From: Candidatus Woykebacteria bacterium GWB1_45_5 | GTDB lineage: Bacteria > Patescibacteriota > Microgenomatia > Woykebacterales > RBG-16-39-9b | NCBI GenBank assembly: GCA_001816645.1 | Contig: MHCO01000046.1 | Coordinates: 4,546-12,971 of the forward strand | Length of the DNA: 8,426 bases | Reading direction: 5' to 3' | In this document: piece after piece, positions 5,190 through 8,426 of the stretch | How the letters are laid out: every line of letters begins with the position of its first letter | Position numbering within the stretch: the stretch's first letter is position 1 | The notes under the pieces: model-generated | Told to the model about the DNA's origin: nothing | What the model saw: the letters and a program-made list of their open reading frames with translations, nothing else | The model's database searches: none | Translations under genes and position numbers: made by a program

Positions 5190-5456
5190 TTAATCCAATT
5201 TACGATCTTGCCGAGCGTGTGTTTCCAGGGTTTCTACGGTTGCTCTGGCAGAGGCCAACCCACCCTCGAGAGCCTTTAGAGCGGACCATTGTCCTCTCAG
5301 GTTTAGTTTGGTGAGTGCAGTTAAGATTGCCCTAAAATCCCCCAAGGGATCCCAGAGTCGATTTGTCTCATCGAACCGGAGACTCCCGGTTGGCAGCGTG
5401 ACAGTGATCCCTACCTCGGAGCCGCCTTGAATCCGAATGTTTTCATCGACCAACAT
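5190..5456 (-). CDS. Unrecognised 88-aa protein, first gene of a small operon
   Basis: I do not recognise this protein. It has a beta-rich N-terminal part, with alternating hydrophobic strands (NIRIQGGSEVGITVTLP, then GSLRFDETNRLWDP), followed by helices (about 39-80) such as FRAILTALTKLNL and ALEGGLASARATVETLETHA. There is no signal peptide or membrane segment, so it is probably cytoplasmic. A GGGGGAG ribosome binding site (5466-5472) lies 9 bases before the ATG, and a promoter with an extended -10 lies further up. A small hairpin AGGTG-GGTGCT-CACCT overlaps its stop codon and separates it from the 65-aa gene. The pair converges on the structured RNA at 4445-4864, and both have raised G+C, so they may form one acquired module; that is inference from position. 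Confidence 0.65.
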   Translation of the reverse strand: MLVDENIRIQGGSEVGITVTLPTGSLRFDETNRLWDPLGDFRAILTALTKLNLRGQWSALKALEGGLASARATVETLETHARQDRKLD

Positions 5457-5491
5457 GTCAATACTCTCCCCCTTGTCGTTTCATTTTGACA

Positions 5492-5520
5492 ATTCTAACA
5501 AGTATAAAATTAAAAAACAA
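5492..5520 (-). promoter_or_regulatory. Promoter of the small two-gene operon
   Basis: On the minus strand: TTGTTT (5515-5520, 3 of 6), a 17-base spacer and TAGAAT (5492-5497, 5 of 6), preceded by TGT, which makes an extended -10. The predicted start near 5485 gives a leader of about 29 bases. The leader holds a TTGTC/GACAA pairing just before the GGGGGAG ribosome binding site, and an 8-codon reading frame starting at an ATG and ending one base before the gene's ATG. The T run of the -35 also lies 7 bases past the end of the macrodomain gene. Confidence 0.5.
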
Positions 5521-5529
5521 GGACAAGGT

Positions 5530-6006
5530 CTAGAAATGATTTTTGACAAAGTCGTAATCTTGTTGGGAGCGGACCACTAGAATTGAATCGATTTCTGGAG
5601 TAGAATCTGCAGCTTCTTTCATCGCGTTGGCAACTTCGTTTATTGGTAACCCGACAACACCGGCTCCTAAAAGTGGAAAAGCAACGCTCTTGCAACCCGT
5701 ATTTTTAGCGATTTCCAAAGCGGCTAAAACGCCTTTTTTAATATCGGTGAGATTAGCTTTTTTGCCAGTAGTGTAATCGATTGTTGGTACATGGATTACG
5801 CACTTTGCTGGTAGTTTTCCGGCACCAGTTACCACCGCTTTGCCGATATCGCACCAACCAGTATCATCACCTTCCTCTTGGATAATTTCGCCACCAGCCC
5901 GCACAATCGCTGCGGCTACTCCCCCACCGTGTTGCAGTTTTGTATTGGCAGCATTAACGATAGCGTCGGCAGATATTTGCGTGATATCGCCTAAAGATAA
6001 TTTCAT
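5530..6006 (-). CDS. Macrodomain protein (ADP-ribose binding or hydrolysing)
   Basis: A 158-residue single-domain macro protein, which by family binds ADP-ribose and may remove it from proteins or nucleic acids or deacetylate O-acetyl-ADP-ribose. Motifs: GDIT (6-9), DAIVNAAN (14-21, adenine and ribose contacts), QHGGGVAAAI (25-34, diphosphate loop), GKAVVTGAGKL (55-65), and FPLLGAGVVGLP (110-121, second phosphate loop). The loop carries Ala where MacroD-type enzymes have Asp (GGGVD); this resembles the Af1521-like group, as far as I recall that family. It is the last gene of the 8171-5530 run, 31 bases after the two-helix peptide. The ribosome binding site is weak (GGA about 11 bases upstream). 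No ADP-ribosyltransferase (for example a DarT-like toxin) is seen nearby, so a toxin-antitoxin role is not supported here. Confidence 0.93.
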   Translation of the reverse strand: MKLSLGDITQISADAIVNAANTKLQHGGGVAAAIVRAGGEIIQEEGDDTGWCDIGKAVVTGAGKLPAKCVIHVPTIDYTTGKKANLTDIKKGVLAALEIAKNTGCKSVAFPLLGAGVVGLPINEVANAMKEAADSTPEIDSILVVRSQQDYDFVKNHF

Positions 6007-6037
6007 CTGATGATTCCGTCAAAACCTACCCAGCTCT

Positions 6038-6217
6038 TTAGCTTTGTTTGACATAAATTGCGTAAACAGTAAGAACAATTGCTACCCCGAGCCAGGAGTC
6101 TGCACCAAGACCAAGAGGGGCCCACTCGTTAGTTTTTGATATGAAATCTATAGTTGCAAGGACCGCAGCAATTAGTGACAAAACTATAAGCCCGAAGCTA
6201 AGCGTTTTTTTATCCAT
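6038..6217 (-). CDS. Small two-helix membrane protein
   Basis: A 59-residue protein with two hydrophobic segments (about 7-25 and 41-56) joined by a short polar loop, a basic N terminus (MDKKT) and a C terminus ending KQS. No family is recognised. I chose the ATG at 6217 instead of the in-frame GTG at 6226, because a near-perfect AAAGGAGGTG (6224-6233) lies 6 bases upstream of the ATG and would overlap the GTG. That ribosome binding site begins just after the stop of the beta-lactamase-fold gene, so expression is coupled in one operon. The role may be structural or regulatory at the membrane; nothing in the sequence says which. Confidence 0.75.
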   Translation of the reverse strand: MDKKTLSFGLIVLSLIAAVLATIDFISKTNEWAPLGLGADSWLGVAIVLTVYAIYVKQS

Positions 6218-6235
6218 CTTTTTCACCTCCTTTCA

Positions 6236-7102
6236 TTACTTTATTTCATTAAAATACTCTAAAACAGTCTCGGCTACTTTGGTTAAGGTCTTTCCGCGAG
6301 CGATCAAATCTGGGCTAGTGTTGTTATCGCTAAAAGCAACCAAAACAAACGGATTCTTTCTATGCTTAACAATCGCTGCATCATGCCCCTCGCCTAAGTA
6401 TTTGCCGGTTTTATGATAAAAGGTGACATTGGCTTTGAATAAGGCCGGAGAAAAAAGATCTTCACTTTCCGTTTTTTGCATGTAAGAAAACAGCTTGGCT
6501 CGAGAACTTTCCGACAAAACCTTCCCTTGAGCAAGCATTGTTAGAAGTGTGGTAACGTCTTTCACTGTCATTAGATTGTTCTTCATATCTACACCGGTTA
6601 GTCCTAATCTTTCTTTTGCGAAGACAGTTTGTGTATCAACGCCTAGTTTTTCATCAATAAGAGCCCAGGAAGGCTCGTTGCTTATATTGACTAGTTTTTC
6701 CAGCTGAAACTCGACAGTGTAATTGCCCATCGGATCAGAAAGTTTCATCTCACCGCGGTCGACTTTATCAAGTAGCATCACGGCAGTGAGGACTTTGGAA
6801 ACCGAAGCAGCGTGTTGGAGATTAGTATCGTTGTAGCCAAAATATTCTTTGTGGTTTAGATCGTAGACTCCAAGAGAAAAAGAGGTGCTTGGAGATTCTT
6901 GGACAAAGATTTCTTTTATAGTTTCAATTAAAACTTCTTGTTTTTCTTTTCTTTTTGCTTTTAATTCTTCCTCAGTGACTTTCTTTTGGGGTGGTTCTGG
7001 TAGAGATCTTTGCTTGTAGACTCGCCAGAGGGTAAAGATCGAGCCACCGACCAGAACACCTAAGACTAGTAAGATAAAGGCAGTTAGCAGGAACCTTTTC
7101 AT
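6236..7102 (-). CDS. Class A beta-lactamase-fold serine hydrolase, membrane-anchored
   Basis: A 288-residue serine hydrolase of the beta-lactamase/penicillin-binding superfamily. It has a basic-hydrophobic anchor (3-26), a charged linker rich in Lys and Glu (about 27-60), then the catalytic domain outside the membrane. The SxxK motif is SVSK (100-103), with nucleophile Ser100 and Lys103. The second motif reads SNE (141-143) instead of SDN. The KTG motif is HKTGKY (230-235). I cannot find the omega-loop Glu with its usual spacing (ExxLN), so efficient deacylation of beta-lactams is doubtful. A peptidoglycan DD-peptidase-like or other role is possible. The ATG at 7102 was preferred to a TTG at 7138 because it starts directly before the anchor; neither has a good ribosome binding site. 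It lies 44 bases after yjbQ in the same operon. Confidence 0.9.
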   Translation of the reverse strand: MKRFLLTAFILLVLGVLVGGSIFTLWRVYKQRSLPEPPQKKVTEEELKAKRKEKQEVLIETIKEIFVQESPSTSFSLGVYDLNHKEYFGYNDTNLQHAASVSKVLTAVMLLDKVDRGEMKLSDPMGNYTVEFQLEKLVNISNEPSWALIDEKLGVDTQTVFAKERLGLTGVDMKNNLMTVKDVTTLLTMLAQGKVLSESSRAKLFSYMQKTESEDLFSPALFKANVTFYHKTGKYLGEGHDAAIVKHRKNPFVLVAFSDNNTSPDLIARGKTLTKVAETVLEYFNEIK

Positions 7103-7146
7103 CGCTTTTAGTCTAAAGCCTCGGCCGTTGCTTAGCAAGTGGGTTT

Positions 7147-7548
7147 TTAAGCGGCGAGGAAAGTAACGACTATTTTCCGGTTTTGGCGGGGGCCGTCTAG
7201 TTCGAGTAAAAATAATTCTTGCCAGGTTCCTAGTTTTAATTTTCCATCCACGATTGGGATGGTCTTTGATTGACCAATGAAGGCAGAGGCAAGATGAGCG
7301 GTGGCGTTATCATCAATCTGGTTATGCTGCCAGTTACCCTCGGGAATCCAATTTTGAAGTAGCGTTTCTACGTCCTCTTTAAATCCAGCCTCATCTTCAT
7401 TTAATAATATCGCAGCGGTAGCGTGGGGTGCAAAGACCAAGCAAACACCTTCTTCGACCCCTGATTCACCGACCGCCTTTTGCGCTTCGTTGGTAATGTT
7501 GATCAGCTGCCTTTTTTTGCTTGTCGAAAAAACGAGTTCTTTGGTCAT
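7147..7548 (-). CDS. yjbQ: YjbQ/UPF0047 family protein
   Basis: A 133-residue protein of the YjbQ (UPF0047) family, known as 'secondary thiamine-phosphate synthase' because family members show weak activity of that kind; the main function is not settled. Full-length match: PHATAAILLNEDE (41-53, with His42 and Glu51), a middle NWQHNQIDDNATAHLASAFIG with His75 and His85, LGTWQELFLLELDGPRQNR (106-124) and a C-terminal strand. The conserved histidines and acidic residues line a presumed metal site in the trimer. It is cytoplasmic. The start overlaps the stop of the upstream gene by 4 bases (ATGA, 7545-7548), so translation is coupled. The grouping with two membrane-anchored proteins does not point to thiamine metabolism. 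Confidence 0.95.
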   Translation of the reverse strand: MTKELVFSTSKKRQLINITNEAQKAVGESGVEEGVCLVFAPHATAAILLNEDEAGFKEDVETLLQNWIPEGNWQHNQIDDNATAHLASAFIGQSKTIPIVDGKLKLGTWQELFLLELDGPRQNRKIVVTFLAA

Positions 7549-8171
7549 TTCGCCTTTTGCGTCTCCACCTTTGATTGGAAGGAATTGATGATGTCTAAAA
7601 CGACCTTTTTGTAATCGTCATTTCCAGCGGTGGCCCAGAAAGTCACCATTGGCGCTGTTAAGGTGGCCGGTACTTCGACAACCAAATAGTAGCCACCAGT
7701 ATCGTAGGTAAATTCGGCAAGGGTTCCTTCCCGACCGTCCACCTTCATTTTTCCTTCGTTCTTCCCGGTTTGTTTGCCCGCTTGTTCTTCGGAGAAAGTG
7801 TATGGTTTTGCGACGAGCAGCCATAGTTCTACCTTTCCGCCGATACTTTTAATTTTTGCTCCTTCCGGCTCGCCCGCCGGGTTTGCTTTCGCCTCCCAAT
7901 CCTTTGGATAAGCAATCGAAAATCCCGCCTCGTCAAGAAGTTGCCAACCAGTGGGAGCGGCAGATTTTGTGGCGACAGGTTCGGTTTTTAAAATTGTTGC
8001 AAATTGCCCTGTCTTACCCAATTGGAGACCGGCGGTAAAAGCAACTAGGGCAAAAATTATAACAAAGATTAAACTAACGACGATGGTTTTTAGTTTATCT
8101 TCTTTCGGTTTAATGCTAAGGGAGATTTCCTGCACAATATTTAGAATAACAGTATCGGCTGTAAGTTTCAA
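7545..8171 (-). CDS. Membrane-anchored protein with a possible PsbP-like domain
   Basis: A 208-residue protein with a cytoplasmic N-terminal stretch (about 1-28), one membrane helix (about 29-50), a linker with Thr, Ala and Pro, and an outer domain (about 74-200). The domain opens with GWQLLDEAGFSIAYPKDW, a pattern typical of PsbP/Mog1-like and DUF1795-type domains, in which a soluble-looking 'F-x-I-x-Y-P-x-x-W' strand comes first. It closes with NDDYKKVVLDIINSFQ, as such domains often do. No catalytic residues can be named. The TTG at 8171 is the first usable start after the -10 box but has no Shine-Dalgarno; a GTG 12 codons in is an alternative, so the start is uncertain. It leads the operon that runs down to the macrodomain gene, and diverges from the response regulator. 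Confidence 0.7.
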   Translation of the reverse strand: MKLTADTVILNIVQEISLSIKPKEDKLKTIVVSLIFVIIFALVAFTAGLQLGKTGQFATILKTEPVATKSAAPTGWQLLDEAGFSIAYPKDWEAKANPAGEPEGAKIKSIGGKVELWLLVAKPYTFSEEQAGKQTGKNEGKMKVDGREGTLAEFTYDTGGYYLVVEVPATLTAPMVTFWATAGNDDYKKVVLDIINSFQSKVETQKAK

Positions 8172-8188
8172 TTTGGCGCTTTTGTGTT

Positions 8189-8194
8189 ATTATA
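8189..8194 (-). promoter_or_regulatory. -10 box (TATAAT) of the 8171-5530 operon
   Basis: A perfect TATAAT on the minus strand, 17 bases before the TTG at 8171. Transcription should start near 8182, giving a leader of about 10 bases. No -35 hexamer better than a chance match lies 16-18 bases upstream, where the inverted repeat at 8207-8255 begins; a regulator bound there could control both directions. Confidence 0.5.
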
Positions 8195-8206
8195 GAAAAA
8201 GGACTA

Positions 8207-8255
8207 GACGCTTGGTTGATATTTTGTAATAATAAAATAAGGAATATCAAACGTC
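8207..8255. promoter_or_regulatory. Imperfect inverted repeat in the divergent promoter region
   Basis: TTGATATT (8216-8223) and AATATCAA (8243-8250) are exact inverted copies 19 bases apart, and outside them GACG (8207-8210) matches CGTC (8252-8255). The AT-rich centre (8224-8242) contains TAATAA and TAAAAT, possible -10 boxes for the response regulator. It could be an operator shared by both directions or a hairpin in the regulator's 5' leader; the ribosome binding site at 8258-8265 stays outside it. Confidence 0.45.
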
Positions 8256-8268
8256 CCAAAGGAGGTTT

Positions 8269-8426
8269 ATGGCACGTAAGATCTTGCTAATTGAAGATGA
8301 TGTTTTTGTTAGCGATATTTATTCGCGAGAACTAAAAAAAGGTGGTTATGACGTCGCCAATGCCACTGATGGTTTAGAAGGGGTGGAAATGGCTAAGGCC
8401 GATCGGTACGATCTGATTTTGCTGGA
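8269..8426 (+). CDS. Response regulator receiver domain, 3' part outside window
   Basis: The first 52 residues of a CheY-like receiver domain, the part of a two-component system phosphorylated by a sensor kinase. Seen: strand 1 KILLIEDD (4-11) with the acidic Mg-binding residues Glu9, Asp10 and Asp11; helix 1 with SDIYSRELKKGGY; strand 2 DVANATDGLEG; helix 2 GVEMAKADRY; and strand 3 DLILL. The next codon begins GA at the window's edge, the expected place of the phosphoacceptor Asp53. The ATG is preceded by AAAGGAGG (8258-8265) only 3 bases away, a strong but tightly spaced ribosome binding site. Any output domain lies beyond the window, so it may be a single-domain or a DNA-binding regulator. 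It is the only plus-strand protein gene here. Confidence 0.95.
   Translation, partial: MARKILLIEDDVFVSDIYSRELKKGGYDVANATDGLEGVEMAKADRYDLILL

Noticed and set aside
5003..5314. Plus-strand frame of 103 codons
   Set aside because: It covers both small minus-strand genes antisense, has no ribosome binding site and an arginine/proline/cysteine-rich shadow-like composition.
5530..6006. DarG-like antitoxin of a DarT/DarG system
   Set aside because: The protein is only a single macrodomain, and no ADP-ribosyltransferase gene is adjacent.
1..8426. CRISPR array, insertion sequence, tRNA or rRNA gene
   Set aside because: No regularly spaced repeats, no transposase or long terminal inverted repeats, and no cloverleaf or rRNA-like sequence were noticed on either strand.

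Overview
The window looks like chromosomal DNA of a small-genome, AT-leaning bacterium. Short intergenic gaps, many short membrane-anchored or unrecognised proteins, a stand-alone cobalamin adenosyltransferase and a CapA-like metallophosphatase would fit the candidate phyla radiation (Patescibacteria). That placement is an inference from gene style; no rRNA or marker gene is present to prove it. The standard genetic code reads through every gene. All genes but one lie on the minus strand; the exception is a response regulator entering at the right edge.

Reading from the left: a ROK-family sugar kinase cut by the window edge (1-520); a two-gene unit of a LOG/SLOG-type Rossmann protein (887-1477) followed by a small protein resembling EF-Tu domain 2 (607-861); an intergenic stretch with three consecutive small palindromes; an overlapping pair of a PduO-type cobalamin adenosyltransferase (2844-3398) and a CapA-like metallophosphatase (1714-2859); a 335-base gap holding a palindrome and a possible very short plus-strand RNA; and an SGNH/GDSL hydrolase (3734-4357).

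The region 4400-5520 differs from its surroundings. It is visibly richer in G+C and holds a long stretch with no credible ORF. On the plus strand this stretch has a good sigma70-type promoter (4410-4438), whose predicted start coincides with the first base of a 15-bp long-range helix. Many further nested helices follow, and a GC-rich hairpin with a U-rich tail ends it (4824-4870). I read it as a structured non-coding RNA of about 420 nt, and I do not recognise its family. Converging on it is a two-gene minus-strand operon of unrecognised small proteins (88 and 65 aa) with its own promoter, ribosome binding sites and terminator-like hairpin. This RNA-plus-two-proteins block is the best candidate here for something undescribed.

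To the right is a minus-strand operon: a membrane-anchored protein with a possible PsbP-like domain (7545-8171), YjbQ (7147-7548), a class A beta-lactamase-fold serine hydrolase (6236-7102), a two-helix membrane peptide (6038-6217) and a macrodomain protein (5530-6006). A short divergent intergenic region with an imperfect inverted repeat separates it from the response regulator (8269 onward). Several genes at the head of units (1477, 3398, 4357) have a -10 box 6-8 bases from the ATG and no Shine-Dalgarno, suggesting leaderless mRNAs. Several downstream genes, and the head genes at 5456 and 8269, carry purine-rich Shine-Dalgarno sequences.
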